Source: Anaerolineales bacterium (GTDB lineage: Bacteria > Chloroflexota > Anaerolineae > Anaerolineales > RBG-16-64-43). Taken from it: a stretch of DNA of 64,000 nt. The translations under genes and the position numbers were made by a program. The DNA lies in assembly GCA_016932475.1 (NCBI GenBank), contig JAFGCU010000096.1, forward strand, positions 1 to 64,000, read 5' to 3'. Shown here piece after piece: positions 8,269 to 17,893 of this stretch. Numbering within the stretch: position 1 is the first letter of the stretch; each line of letters starts with the position of its first letter. Under the pieces are notes generated by a model. It was not told the origin of the DNA. It did not search any database and worked only from the letters and a program-made list of their open reading frames with translations.

Positions 8269-9966
8269 ATGAAAAAGACAGGTGCGGAAGTACTCTGGGA
8301 ATCCCTCATCCAGGAGGGGGTGGATGTGATGTTCGGAATCCCGGGTGGGGCGGTTATCCCCGCTTTTGATGCCATGCTCAACTATCCGAAACTGCGGTTT
8401 ATCCTGACCCGCCACGAGCAAGGCGCGGCGATGATGGCCGACGGGTATGCGCGCGCGTCCGGGAAAGTCGGCGTGGCGATCGCCACCTCCGGCCCGGGCG
8501 CGACCAACCTGGTAACGGGAATCCAGGTGGCCTATATGGATTCTTCGCCAGTGGTGTTCATCACCGGCCAGGTGGCGAGCAACCTGCTCGGCACCGACGC
8601 CTTCCAGGAGATCGACATGACCGGCATCAGCCTGCCGATCACCAAACATAATTTCATGATTACCTCCCCGGATGAGGTCGCGCGCACGGTCGCCGAAGCG
8701 TTCTACATCGCCCGCAGCGGAAGGCCGGGACCGGTGCTGATCGACTTCTGCAAGGATGCTCAAGTGGCGAAGACCGAGAACGTCGATCTGCCGCAAATCA
8801 GCCTGCTGGGGTATAACCCGCCGTTGCATGCGCCGCAGCCGAAACTGGAACGGGCAGCGGAGCTTATCCGCGCCGCTAAAAAACCGGTGATCTTTGCCGG
8901 GCACGGCGTGGAGCTGTCCGGCGCGACTTTGGAAGTGCAGAAATTCGCGGAACGGAACAACATCCCGGTGGCCATGACGCTCCTCAGTCTGGGTTCCATC
9001 CCCTCCTCCCATCCGCTCTCACTGGGGATGATGGGCATGCACGGCGAGGCGTACTGCAACCTGGCCATCCAGAATTCCGACCTGATCATCGCGCTGGGGA
9101 TGCGTTTCGACGACCGGGTCACCGGCAACCTCAAGACCTACGCCCCCGGCGCAAGCAAGATCCATGTCGATATCGACCCGACCGAGATCAATAAAATCGT
9201 GATGGCGGACGTTTCGCTTGTCGGCGACATCAAAACCGTCCTGGCGGACATTGATCCGATGGTGCCCAATGCGCGCCACGACGATTGGCTGGGCCAGATA
9301 GCGGAATGGCGGAAGGAAACCGACAATCGCGACATTGTCGCCCAGCCGAACAACGGCAAGCTGCACGTGCCGCAGATCATCAGCGAAATATGGAAGGCCA
9401 CCAAGGGAGAAGCGCTGGTCGCCACCGACGTGGGCCAGCACCAGATGTGGGCGGCGCAATACTATCAGCCGGAGAGGCCCCGCAGCTTCATCACCTCCGG
9501 CGGAGCGGGCAGCATGGGCTTCGGTCTGCCGGCCGCGATCGGCGCCAAAGTCGCCATGCCGGACCGCGAGGTGTGGGCGATCGTCGGCGACGGCGGATTT
9601 CAAATGACACAGATGGACCTGATCACCGCCGTGCATCAGAAGGTCGAGATCAAGATCGCCTTGATGAACAACCACTTCCTGGGAATGGTGCGCCAGTGGC
9701 AGGAGTTCTTCTTTGAAAAGCGCTATTCGTCGGTGCAGCTGCGGAATCCGGATTTCGGCAAGATCGCGGAAGCGCATGGAGCGGGCTACCGGCGGATAGA
9801 CAAGGCGGGAGAAATCCAGGCCGCCATAGAATTCGCGCGCAAGACGCCTGGTCCGGTCCTCCTGGATTTCCAGGTGGAGCAGGAGGAGGCCGTCTACCCG
9901 ATGGTTCCGACCGGAGCGGATCTGCATCAGATGATCCGCCGTCCGACCCAAGCAAAAAAGGCATAG
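8269..9966 (+). CDS. ilvB: Acetolactate synthase large (catalytic) subunit
   Basis: TPP- and FAD-dependent condensation of two pyruvates to acetolactate, or pyruvate plus 2-oxobutyrate to acetohydroxybutyrate. The 565-residue protein shows the catalytic Glu region (TRHEQGAAMMADGYARASGK, near residue 46) and the PGGAVIP N-terminal motif. It also has the GDGGFQMTQMDLITA ... NN thiamine-diphosphate motif (GDG near residue 443) and a DIDPTEI FAD segment. The start follows GGAGAGAAG. It is 71 bases after ilvD and 10 bases before the regulatory subunit gene. Confidence 0.96.
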   Translation: MKKTGAEVLWESLIQEGVDVMFGIPGGAVIPAFDAMLNYPKLRFILTRHEQGAAMMADGYARASGKVGVAIATSGPGATNLVTGIQVAYMDSSPVVFITGQVASNLLGTDAFQEIDMTGISLPITKHNFMITSPDEVARTVAEAFYIARSGRPGPVLIDFCKDAQVAKTENVDLPQISLLGYNPPLHAPQPKLERAAELIRAAKKPVIFAGHGVELSGATLEVQKFAERNNIPVAMTLLSLGSIPSSHPLSLGMMGMHGEAYCNLAIQNSDLIIALGMRFDDRVTGNLKTYAPGASKIHVDIDPTEINKIVMADVSLVGDIKTVLADIDPMVPNARHDDWLGQIAEWRKETDNRDIVAQPNNGKLHVPQIISEIWKATKGEALVATDVGQHQMWAAQYYQPERPRSFITSGGAGSMGFGLPAAIGAKVAMPDREVWAIVGDGGFQMTQMDLITAVHQKVEIKIALMNNHFLGMVRQWQEFFFEKRYSSVQLRNPDFGKIAEAHGAGYRRIDKAGEIQAAIEFARKTPGPVLLDFQVEQEEAVYPMVPTGADLHQMIRRPTQAKKA

Positions 9967-9976
9967 GGAGGCACCG

Positions 9977-10498
9977 ATGCAACACACACTGATCGCTCTG
10001 GTGGAAAACCGCCCCGGCGTGTTAAACCGGGTGGCGTCTCTGTTCCGGCGTCGCAACTACAACATCGAAAGCCTGACCGTCGGGCGAACGGAAAATCCGG
10101 CCATCTCCCGCATGACGATCGTGATCGAGGGTGAACCGATCGAGACGGCTCGGATCGAGGCCAACCTGGTCAAGCTGGTCAATATCATCGATGTCCAGGA
10201 CGTCACCGGCCAGCCGGCCATCGCCCGCGATTTGGCGCTGATCAAGGTCAAAGCCAAGCCCAATCAGCGCGCGGAAATCACGGCTCTGGCGGAAATATTC
10301 CGCGCGCGGGTCGTCGACGTGGCGCCGGAGAGCCTGATCATCGAGATCACCGGGACCGAAGACAAGATCGAAAGCCTGAACGAACTGCTGCGCCCGTTCG
10401 GGATCGTCGAGATGGTGCGCGCCGGCCAGGTGGCCATGCTGCGCGGAGGCGCGTCCGGAATACGGCACACGCCCGGTTTGGAAGCCAAGGTCTTATAG
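9977..10498 (+). CDS. ilvN: Acetolactate synthase small (regulatory) subunit
   Basis: This 173-residue regulatory subunit binds valine and controls the large subunit. It has an N-terminal ACT domain (LIALVENRPGVLNRVASLF, then RRRNYNIESLTVGRTE) and the C-terminal ALS_ss_C domain (ARVVDVAPESLIIEITGTEDKI). The length fits the IlvH/IlvN 'long' small subunit class. It is spaced 10 bases from ilvB with GGGAGGCACC as ribosome site. Confidence 0.95.
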   Translation: MQHTLIALVENRPGVLNRVASLFRRRNYNIESLTVGRTENPAISRMTIVIEGEPIETARIEANLVKLVNIIDVQDVTGQPAIARDLALIKVKAKPNQRAEITALAEIFRARVVDVAPESLIIEITGTEDKIESLNELLRPFGIVEMVRAGQVAMLRGGASGIRHTPGLEAKVL

Positions 10499-10567
10499 CG
10501 GCGGTCAACCCGAAAATCCTTTCCCCGTTTAGGCGGGGATCACAATCACCGAAAAGGAGAGGTCATC

Positions 10568-11626
10568 ATGGCAAAAATCAATTTCGGCGGCGTCGTCGAA
10601 CAAGTGGTGATGCGCGACGAGTTCCCGCTCAGCAAGGCCAAGCAAGTGCTGCGGAACGAGACCGTCGCGGTCCTGGGGTACGGCGTGCAGGGGCCGGCCC
10701 AGGCGATGAACATGAAGGACAACGGGATCAATGTCATCATCGGCCAGGCCAAGGAAGACAAGTTCTATTGGGATAAGGCGGTCAAGGACGGCTGGGTCCC
10801 CGGTAAAACCCTCTTCCCGATCGAGGAAGCCGTCCAGCGCGGCACGGTCATCCAATACTTGGTCTCCGACGCCGCGCAGAAAATCCTCTGGCCGAAGGTC
10901 AAGGCGAACCTCAAGAAGGGCGATGCCCTCTATTTCTCGCACGGCTTTTCGATCGTCTACAAGGACCAGACCGGCGTCGTGCCGCCGGATTACGTCGATG
11001 TGATTCTGGTTGCGCCGAAGGGGTCGGGGGCAAGCGTGCGCACCAACTTCCTGGCCGGATCGGGGATCAACAGCTCGTTCGCGGTCTTCCAGGACGCGAC
11101 CGGGCGGGCGGAGGAACGGACCATCGCGCTGGGGATCGCGATCGGCTCGGGCTACCTGTTCCCGACCACCTTCGAGAAGGAAGTCCACTCCGACCTGACC
11201 GGCGAACGCGGGGTGCTGATGGGCGCGCTGGCGGGGATTATGGAGGCGCAATACAACCTGTTGCGCAAGCACGGGCATTCGCCCTCGGAAGCCTTCAACG
11301 AAACGGTCGAGGAACTGACCCAAAGCCTGATCCGTCTGGTCGACAAGAACGGCATGGACTGGATGTACGCGAACTGCTCGACCACAGCCCAGCGCGGAGC
11401 GCTCGACTGGCGCCACCAGTTCCGCAAGGCGGTCGAACCGGTCTTTGACTGGCTGTACGAAAGCGTGGTCTCGGGCGAACAGACCCGGATCGTAATCGAA
11501 GCCAACAGCGCCAAGGATTACCGCCAGAAGCTGGAGAAGGAACTTAAGGAGATGCGCGAATCCGAGATGTGGCGGGCGGGCGCGGCGGTGCGATCCCTGC
11601 GGCCAGATAACTGGAAGAAAAAGTAG
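10568..11626 (+). CDS. ilvC: Ketol-acid reductoisomerase
   Basis: NADPH-dependent isomerisation/reduction of acetolactate to dihydroxy-isovalerate (Mg2+-dependent). The 352-residue protein has the nucleotide motif AVLGYGVQGPAQAMNMKDNG (residues about 36-55). It also shows a KGSGASVRTNF substrate region and an E-rich knotted C-terminal domain with ANCSTTAQRGALDW. The GYGVQGPAQA variant resembles KARI enzymes of Bacteroidota-like lineages rather than the short E(x)GYGSQGHAHA form. The specificity loop after GQAKEDKFYWDK differs from the standard NADPH loop, so cofactor preference is unsure. Fourth gene of the cluster. Confidence 0.94.
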   Translation: MAKINFGGVVEQVVMRDEFPLSKAKQVLRNETVAVLGYGVQGPAQAMNMKDNGINVIIGQAKEDKFYWDKAVKDGWVPGKTLFPIEEAVQRGTVIQYLVSDAAQKILWPKVKANLKKGDALYFSHGFSIVYKDQTGVVPPDYVDVILVAPKGSGASVRTNFLAGSGINSSFAVFQDATGRAEERTIALGIAIGSGYLFPTTFEKEVHSDLTGERGVLMGALAGIMEAQYNLLRKHGHSPSEAFNETVEELTQSLIRLVDKNGMDWMYANCSTTAQRGALDWRHQFRKAVEPVFDWLYESVVSGEQTRIVIEANSAKDYRQKLEKELKEMRESEMWRAGAAVRSLRPDNWKKK

Positions 11627-11640
11627 AAAAACAATTTTCG

Positions 11641-11760
11641 CTCCCCCTCATCCGGCCTCCCGGCGCCCGACCCCGCGAAGTGCGCAGGTTCGGTCTGCAC
11701 TTTAGCCCTGCGCGTTTGCGAAACGGGGGAAAGCTGGGGGAAGGAAGGGATGAGGGGGAG
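11641..11760. repeat. Inverted-repeat element between ilvC and leuA
   Basis: CTCCCCCTCATCC (11641-11653) and GGATGAGGGGGAG (11748-11760) are perfect 13-bp inverted arms about 95 bases apart. The interior carries further GC-rich complementarity. It occupies most of the 188-base ilvC-leuA gap. It resembles dispersed palindromic intergenic elements rather than a T-box. No AGGGTGG T-box core is present. Confidence 0.65.
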
Positions 11761-11814
11761 TGAGAATATCGCGGGTTTGATCCCTGAGCGGTTTCCCGGT
11801 TGAAGGAGAACACA

Positions 11815-13476
11815 ATGGATAACTATGTGCGGATTTTTGATACGACCCTGCGCGACGGCGAGCAATCGCCGGGCGCGAGCTTAACCTCCGGGGAAAAGGT
11901 GGAAATCGCCCGGGCGCTGGCCCGCATGGGGATCGACATCATCGAGGCGGGCTTCCCGGCGGCTTCGCCGGACGACCTGGAAGCGGTCCGCCGGATCGCA
12001 ATCGAAGTCGGCACCGGCCCGCAGGCGCGATCCGAGGATGCCGACACCGCGCAGAGCGTGACGCAGCGCCAACCGCCGATCATCTGCGGCCTGGCGCGCA
12101 CCACAAAATCCGACATCGATGCGGCCTGGGAGGCGGTGCGCCACGCGGCGCGGCCGCGGATTCACACGTTCATCGCCACATCGCCGATCCACATGCAGTA
12201 CAAACTGAAGATGTCGCCCGGGGAAGTCGTCCAGCGCGTCCGCGAGATGGTCGCCTATGCCCGCACATTATGCGCGGATGTGGAATTCTCGCCCGAGGAT
12301 GCCGGCCGGAGCGAGCCGGAGTTCCTGTATACAGTGCTTGCGCTGGCGATCGAATGCGGTGCCACCACCCTGAACATCCCCGATACGGTCGGGTATACCA
12401 CCCCGGAAGAATGGGGCCGGCTGATCGAGGGAATCATCCGGAACACCAAAGGGATCGAGAAAGCGGTCGTGTCGATGCACTGCCACAACGACCTGGGCAT
12501 GGCCACCGCAAACACGCTGGCCGGGTTAAGGGCCGGAGCGCGCCAAGTGGAAGGGACGATCAACGGAATCGGCGAACGGGCCGGAAACGCGTCGATCGAG
12601 GAAGTCGTTATGGCGCTGCACACCCGGCGCAACCTGTTCCACCTGACGACCGGGATCGACACCACCCAGATCTCCCGCGTCAGCCACATGGTTTCCACCT
12701 ATACCGGCATTCCGGTCCAGCCCAACAAGGCCATCGTCGGCGCGAATGCGTTCGCGCACGAGGCGGGGATCCATCAGGACGGGATGCTCAAGCATCACAC
12801 CACGTACGAGATCATGCAGCCGGAGATGATCGGCCTGACGCAATCCAGCCTGGTGCTCGGCAAACACTCCGGACGGCACGCGCTGCGCGTACGGCTGGGC
12901 GAATTGGGGCACGAGCTCACAACCGAGGAATTGGATCGGGCGTTTGAGCGCTTCAAGGAACTGGCCGACAAGAAAAAGAGCATCGCCGACGCCGACCTGG
13001 AGGCGCTGGTGGCGGACCAGATCTATCAACCGCGTGAGATATACGCCTTGGACGGGCTGCAGGTGGCGTGCGGCACGATGGGAATGCCCACCGCGACGGT
13101 CCGGCTGCGCTGCCCCGACGGCTCGCTGCAGGTCCAGGCCTCGACCGGGACCGGGCCGGTGGATGCGGCCTACAAGGCGATCGACGGGATTATCAACGCC
13201 CCGAACTCGCTTGAAGAATTTTCCATCCGCGCGATCACCGAGGGGATCGACGCGATCGGCGAAGTGACGGTACGGCTGGAATCCAAGGACGAAGCCTTGG
13301 CGCCGCGCGAAACGGCGCAGAACGGTCGAAAGCGAACGCGCTCCTTCGGCGGGCACGGGGCGGACACCGACATCATCGTTGCCAGCGCCAAGGCCTACCT
13401 GAGCGCGATCAACAAGCTGTTGGTGGCTTCCGGCCGCGCGCCGGCGGCCGCGCCGGTAAGCACGGCCAAACCTTGA
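11815..13476 (+). CDS. leuA: 2-isopropylmalate synthase
   Basis: Condenses acetyl-CoA with 2-oxoisovalerate, the first step of leucine synthesis. The 553-residue protein has [19 protein letters not shown] at the N-terminus and the metal/substrate motif [18 protein letters not shown]. It also has the family signature [19 protein letters not shown] and a C-terminal LeuA regulatory domain ([13 protein letters not shown] and [13 protein letters not shown]) for leucine feedback. ATG 11815 is chosen over an upstream TTG because AAGGAGAAC sits right before it. Its stop overlaps the start of the methyltransferase gene (TGATG). Confidence 0.95.
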   Translation: MDNYVRIFDTTLRDGEQSPGASLTSGEKVEIARALARMGIDIIEAGFPAASPDDLEAVRRIAIEVGTGPQARSEDADTAQSVTQRQPPIICGLARTTKSDIDAAWEAVRHAARPRIHTFIATSPIHMQYKLKMSPGEVVQRVREMVAYARTLCADVEFSPEDAGRSEPEFLYTVLALAIECGATTLNIPDTVGYTTPEEWGRLIEGIIRNTKGIEKAVVSMHCHNDLGMATANTLAGLRAGARQVEGTINGIGERAGNASIEEVVMALHTRRNLFHLTTGIDTTQISRVSHMVSTYTGIPVQPNKAIVGANAFAHEAGIHQDGMLKHHTTYEIMQPEMIGLTQSSLVLGKHSGRHALRVRLGELGHELTTEELDRAFERFKELADKKKSIADADLEALVADQIYQPREIYALDGLQVACGTMGMPTATVRLRCPDGSLQVQASTGTGPVDAAYKAIDGIINAPNSLEEFSIRAITEGIDAIGEVTVRLESKDEALAPRETAQNGRKRTRSFGGHGADTDIIVASAKAYLSAINKLLVASGRAPAAAPVSTAKP

Positions 13477-14174
13477 TGAACATGCAGCGCGTGGAGGACC
13501 ACTTCAACCAGGATGCGTCGGATTACGACAGCCACATCGTCAAATTTGTGCCATATTACCGCGAGCAGAATGAGATGATGATGGAGCTGCTCCCCTTCGA
13601 GGGAACGGCCCGCCCGCGTGGGTTGGATCTCGGCGCGGGCACCGGCGTGCTGGCGGAGGGTATCCTGCGCCGCTACCCGCTGGCCGAGGTGACGGTCTTC
13701 GACCTGTCGGACAACATGCTTGCCGCCGCTCGGGAGCGTCTGAAAAAATTCGAAAACCGGACAACTTTCCTGAAGGGTGATTTTTCAAAGGATGATTTCG
13801 GGATCGGCTACGACCTGATCCTCTCCGGGCTTTCGATTCACCATCTGACAAATCCGAACAAGCAGAAGTTGTTCCGGCGGATCTACCTGGCCCTCAACCC
13901 GGGCGGCGTGTTCCTCAACCGCGACATCATCAAGGGGGCGACGGAAAGGCTGGACGGGATCTACATCCGCCTGTGGCGTGCGTACGTACGGTCGAATGGC
14001 CAGGACGACGCGGGTTTGATGGAGCGGTATTACGCGGAAGACGTCCCGGCTTGCGTGGAAGACCAGTTGGAATGGATGCGCCAGGCCGGATTCGTGGACG
14101 TGAGCTGCCATTGGCAGCGGACCAATTACGCGATCTACGGCGGTCATAAATACACTACGGATAACGAATCATGA
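13476..14174 (+). CDS. Class I SAM-dependent methyltransferase of unknown substrate, within the leu operon
   Basis: This 232-residue protein has a Rossmann methyltransferase core. Motif I is [14 protein letters not shown] near residue 46, the acidic strand-2 end is [10 protein letters not shown], and the post-I GDFS and [12 protein letters not shown] segments follow, then [10 protein letters not shown]. It resembles the general methyltransferase 25/11 type and the substrate cannot be named. Its ATG overlaps the leuA stop (TGATG) and its own stop overlaps the leuC start (ATGA). It is therefore translationally coupled on both sides and is part of the operon rather than a bystander. A role in leucine metabolism is suggested only by position. 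Confidence 0.85.
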   Translation: MNMQRVEDHFNQDASDYDSHIVKFVPYYREQNEMMMELLPFEGTARPRGLDLGAGTGVLAEGILRRYPLAEVTVFDLSDNMLAAARERLKKFENRTTFLKGDFSKDDFGIGYDLILSGLSIHHLTNPNKQKLFRRIYLALNPGGVFLNRDIIKGATERLDGIYIRLWRAYVRSNGQDDAGLMERYYAEDVPACVEDQLEWMRQAGFVDVSCHWQRTNYAIYGGHKYTTDNES

Positions 14175-15589
14175 GCGAACCCACAACCCTGTTCGAAAAA
14201 ATCTGGCGGACTCATCTGGTACGGGAGGAATCCGGCCACCCGTCCGTGCTTTACATAGACTTGCAGCTGGTCCACGAGGTGACGTCACCGCAGGCTTTTT
14301 CGGATCTGCGCGCGCGCGGGTGGAAGGTGCACCGGCCGGACCGGACGATCGCGACGATGGATCATTCCATCCCGACCACAAGCCTTACCCTGGCGGGCGC
14401 CGATGATGCCGCCGTCAAGCAGCTGCGCCAACTCGAATCCAATTGCCGCGAGTTCGGCATCCGCTGCATGAAGATGGACGATCCGGGGCGGGGCATCGTC
14501 CACATCATCGGGCCGGAGATGGGAGCGACCCAGCCCGGCATGACGATTGTATGCGGAGACAGCCACACGGCGACCCATGGAGCGTTCGGGGCGCTGGCTT
14601 TCGGGATCGGAACGAGCGAGGTGGAGCAGGTCCTCGCGACCCAATGCCTGCTGCAGAACCGTCCGGAACGGACTCTTGTGAATTTCCGGGGAAAGCTCGC
14701 GCCGGGCGTCGGCGCCAAGGATATGATCCTTGGATTGATTGCGCAGATCGGGGTGGGGGGCGGGACCGGACAGGTTTTCGAATACGCCGGTCCGGCCGTA
14801 ACCGCGCTCGATATGGAAGGCCGCATGACGCTGTGCAACATGTCGATCGAAGGCGGCGCCCGCGCCGGATTGGTTGCTCCGGACGACACCACGTTTTCGT
14901 ATCTGGCCGGAAGGGAACTGGCGCCGCGGGGCGCCGCCTGGGATGCGGCGATCGCGCGATGGCGGGCGTTGGCCTCGGATCCGGGGGCGACGTTCGACAG
15001 AACGCTCGACGTCGACGCCTCGGCGCTCCAGCCGATGATCACCTTCGGCACGAATCCCGCGATGGGAATTCCGGTCACCGGAAGGATTCCGGACCCCGCC
15101 GCCGAGGCGGATCCGCTTAAGCGTTCGGCACTCGAAAAGGCGCTTGGGTATATGCAATTCTCACCCGGTGAACCGGTGATCGGCAGGAAGGTGGACGTGG
15201 TGTTCATCGGCTCGTGCACCAACGGCCGGATTTCGGACCTGCGGGCGGCGGCGGGGATCTTGCGCGGCCGTAAGGTAGCCGCGGGCGTGCGTGCGCTCGT
15301 GGTTCCGGGATCCGAGAAAGTGCGCCGGGATGCGGAAGCGGAAGGTCTCGATAGAATTTTCCGCGATGCCGGAGCCGAATGGCGGTATTCCGGATGCAGC
15401 ATGTGCATTGCGATGAACGGCGATCAGCTGGCACCCGGCCAGTACGCGGTCTCGACCAGCAACCGAAATTTCGAAGGCCGCCAGGGAAAAGGCGGACGGA
15501 CCATGCTCGCCAGCCCCGTCACGGCGGCGGCGGCGGCCCTCTCGGGCAAAGTTGCCGATCCGCGCCCGCTGCTTGAGGAAGGTGCTTAG
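14171..15589 (+). CDS. leuC: 3-isopropylmalate dehydratase large subunit
   Basis: Isomerises 2-isopropylmalate to 3-isopropylmalate with a [4Fe-4S] cluster, and probably also citramalate to methylmalate. The 472-residue aconitase-family protein has the bacterial LeuC N-terminus ([11 protein letters not shown]) and cluster cysteines in [16 protein letters not shown] and [10 protein letters not shown]. It also has the [13 protein letters not shown] active-site motif. ATG overlaps the methyltransferase stop by 4 bases. Its TAG stop overlaps the GTG start of leuD. Confidence 0.95.
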   Translation: MSEPTTLFEKIWRTHLVREESGHPSVLYIDLQLVHEVTSPQAFSDLRARGWKVHRPDRTIATMDHSIPTTSLTLAGADDAAVKQLRQLESNCREFGIRCMKMDDPGRGIVHIIGPEMGATQPGMTIVCGDSHTATHGAFGALAFGIGTSEVEQVLATQCLLQNRPERTLVNFRGKLAPGVGAKDMILGLIAQIGVGGGTGQVFEYAGPAVTALDMEGRMTLCNMSIEGGARAGLVAPDDTTFSYLAGRELAPRGAAWDAAIARWRALASDPGATFDRTLDVDASALQPMITFGTNPAMGIPVTGRIPDPAAEADPLKRSALEKALGYMQFSPGEPVIGRKVDVVFIGSCTNGRISDLRAAAGILRGRKVAAGVRALVVPGSEKVRRDAEAEGLDRIFRDAGAEWRYSGCSMCIAMNGDQLAPGQYAVSTSNRNFEGRQGKGGRTMLASPVTAAAAALSGKVADPRPLLEEGA

Positions 15590-16209
15590 TGGAACCGATA
15601 CGGAAGATCACCTCAACGATCATCCCGCTTCTGGTCAACGATGTGGATACCGACCAGATCATCCCTGCCCGCTACCTCAAGGTGACGGACAAGGCCGGCC
15701 TGGCCGAGGGATTGTTCTCCAACTGGCGTTACCTTCCGGACGGGAGACCCAACCCCGAATTTGCGATGAACAAACCGGAATACCGCGGGGCGAGCATCCT
15801 CCTGGCGGGGGATAATTTCGGCTGCGGATCCTCGCGCGAGCACGCCCCCTGGGCGCTGCAGTCGGGCGGCATCCGCGCCGTTATCAGCACCTCGTTCGCG
15901 GATATCTTCCGCAGCAACGCGCTCAAGAACGGAATCCTGCCGGTGGTCGTGAATGAATCGATTCATAGAAGCCTGGTCGACCTGGTCGAGGAAGCACCGG
16001 CGGCGCAGGTGACGATCGATCTGGAGAATCAGAAAGTCCTTTTGCCGGGCGGGATGGAAGCGTCGTTTACGGTGGATACGTTTTCGAAAACCTGCCTGTT
16101 AAAAGGCAAGGATGTCCTGGAATATCTGGCGGAATATTTGCCTCAGATCCGGGCATACGAAGTGCGCCATGACATGGAGTTCGCGGCGGCCGGAAAGGCG
16201 GGGGCATGA
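15589..16209 (+). CDS. leuD: 3-isopropylmalate dehydratase small subunit
   Basis: Swivel-domain partner of LeuC, 206 residues, of the E. coli-like long type. Motifs are NDVDTDQIIPARYLK near the N-terminus and LLAGDNFGCGSSREHAPWAL, the substrate-specificity loop typical of isopropylmalate isomerase. The start is GTG at 15589, overlapping the leuC stop by one base, and the stop overlaps the cimA start (ATGA). Together with LeuC it likely serves both the leucine and the citramalate branches, since no second isomerase is present here. Confidence 0.94.
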   Translation: MEPIRKITSTIIPLLVNDVDTDQIIPARYLKVTDKAGLAEGLFSNWRYLPDGRPNPEFAMNKPEYRGASILLAGDNFGCGSSREHAPWALQSGGIRAVISTSFADIFRSNALKNGILPVVVNESIHRSLVDLVEEAPAAQVTIDLENQKVLLPGGMEASFTVDTFSKTCLLKGKDVLEYLAEYLPQIRAYEVRHDMEFAAAGKAGA

Positions 16210-17756
16210 TGGTTGAAGTCTACGATACCACTCTGCGCGACGGCTCCCAGCGGGAGGGGATTTCCCTCACCTGCGACGACAAAATCAAGATCGCCCGCAA
16301 GCTCGACGAGCTTGGCGTGGCGTATATTGAGGGAGGCTGGCCAGGGTCCAACGCCAAGGACCTCGAGTTTTTCCAAAAAGCCAAAGCCATCCACTGGCGC
16401 ACCGCAAAAATCGCCGCGTTCGGTTCGACCTGCCGGGCGGGCAGCCGCCCGGAAAACGACGAGAATATTCAGGCTTTGCTCAAGGCGGGGACGCCCGTAT
16501 GCACCGTGGTCGGAAAATCATCGGTCCTGCATGTGTCGGAAGTTCTGCGGACCTCGAAAGAAAACAATCTGCGGATCATCGAAGAGAGCATCGCCTATTT
16601 GATATCCAGGGGCCGCGAGGTGCTTTTCGACGCCGAGCACTTTTTTGACGGCTTCAAGGCGGATTCCGATTACGCGCTCGAGACGCTGCGGGCTGCCCGG
16701 CGCGGCGGCGCGCAGATCCTTGTGCTGTGCGAGACCAACGGCGGCGTGATGCCGTGGGAGGTGGAAGCCGTTTTCCGCGCCGCGCGCGGCGCGGTCGACG
16801 CCCGGCTGGGGATCCACGCCCACAACGACAGCGAATGCGGCGTCGCCAATTCGTTGATTGCGGTCCGCGAGGGCGCGGTCCAGGTCCAGGGGACGGTGAA
16901 CGGGTATGGAGAGCGCTGCGGCAACGCCAATCTTTGCTCGATCATTCCGAACATCGAACTCAAGATGAACAAGCGTTGCCTGCCCAGAGGGAGGCTCAAG
17001 CATCTGTTTGAAGCGGCGCATTATGTGGCGGAAATCGCCAACCTTTCCCCCGACGAGCACATGCCGTTTGTCGGAAAATCCGCATTTGCGCACAAGGGTG
17101 GAATTCACGTCGCGGCGATGCGTCGCAGCGCGGTTTCCTACCAGCACATCGATCCGGCGCTGGTGGGCAATGAAATGCGCGTGGTGATCAGCGAACTCTC
17201 GGGCAAGGGAAACCTGCTCCACAAGGTCGAACAATTCAGCCTGCAGGCGGATGAAAAAGCGGTCGGGAAAGTGCTGGCCGAGATCAAGGAATTGGAGGCG
17301 CGGGGGTTTTCCTTCGAGACCGCCGAAGCGTCGGTGGCGCTGATGCTCAAACGCCACCATCCGCGCTACAAGCCGCCGTTCGAACTGATCGACTTTTTCT
17401 GCGTGGTGGAGCACCGCCGGGGAAGGGGGCTGCTTTCGGAGGCGAACGTCAAGATCCGGGTCGGCGACGAGATCATGCATACCGCCGCCGAGGGAGACGG
17501 CCCGGTGAATGCTCTGGACATCGCGCTGCGCAAAGCGCTGCAGCCGCGCTACCCGCAGATCAAGCTCTTCGAGCTGGTCGATTACAAGGTGCGCATCCTG
17601 GATTCCAACAGCGGGACGGGAGCCATCGTGCGGGTGTTGATCGACACCCAGTGCGACGGCCGGCGGTGGAGCACGGTCGGCGCCAGCGAGAACATCATCG
17701 AAGCTTCCTGGCGCGCGCTGACGGATGCGATCGAGTACGGCTTGTTGATGAAATAA
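16206..17756 (+). CDS. cimA: (R)-citramalate synthase
   Basis: Condenses pyruvate with acetyl-CoA to citramalate, giving 2-oxobutyrate for isoleucine without threonine deaminase. The 516-residue protein belongs to the LeuA-like acyltransferase family. It has the citramalate-type N-terminus VEVYDTTLRDGSQREGISLT, the IHAHNDSECGVANSL metal motif, GTVNGYGERCGNANL and a C-terminal regulatory domain (GDGPVNALDIALRKAL). The QREGIS variant and the GYGERCGNANL signature separate it from LeuA and homocitrate synthases. ATG 16206 or 16209 could be used, and both overlap the leuD stop. No ilvA gene is in the cluster, which fits the pyruvate route. Confidence 0.93.
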   Translation: MMVEVYDTTLRDGSQREGISLTCDDKIKIARKLDELGVAYIEGGWPGSNAKDLEFFQKAKAIHWRTAKIAAFGSTCRAGSRPENDENIQALLKAGTPVCTVVGKSSVLHVSEVLRTSKENNLRIIEESIAYLISRGREVLFDAEHFFDGFKADSDYALETLRAARRGGAQILVLCETNGGVMPWEVEAVFRAARGAVDARLGIHAHNDSECGVANSLIAVREGAVQVQGTVNGYGERCGNANLCSIIPNIELKMNKRCLPRGRLKHLFEAAHYVAEIANLSPDEHMPFVGKSAFAHKGGIHVAAMRRSAVSYQHIDPALVGNEMRVVISELSGKGNLLHKVEQFSLQADEKAVGKVLAEIKELEARGFSFETAEASVALMLKRHHPRYKPPFELIDFFCVVEHRRGRGLLSEANVKIRVGDEIMHTAAEGDGPVNALDIALRKALQPRYPQIKLFELVDYKVRILDSNSGTGAIVRVLIDTQCDGRRWSTVGASENIIEASWRALTDAIEYGLLMK

Positions 17757-17782
17757 AAACGGCCCCTCCTCCTACCCCCCAG

Positions 17783-17819
17783 CCCCTTCCCCCTCCCCGT
17801 AATGGGGAGGGGGAAGGGG
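17783..17819. repeat. Perfect GC-rich palindrome between cimA and the leuB-like gene
   Basis: CCCCTTCCCCCTCCCC (17783-17798) and GGGGAGGGGGAAGGGG (17804-17819) are exact 16-bp inverted arms around a 5-base loop. An imperfect outer pair spans about 17763-17875. No T-run follows. It resembles a dispersed palindromic element, and in mRNA it would form a strong hairpin separating cimA from the two dehydrogenase genes. Confidence 0.8.
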
Positions 17820-17893
17820 AGTCTAAACAACGAGTGAAACGAGGCGTTTGGACGGGGTTGGGGGAGGGGTAAAAAAAACCAAGGAGACTCTAT

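Noticed and set aside
11627-11814. T-box riboswitch for leuA
   Set aside because: No AGGGTGG core, specifier loop or terminator/antiterminator pair was found. The gap is filled by an inverted-repeat element.
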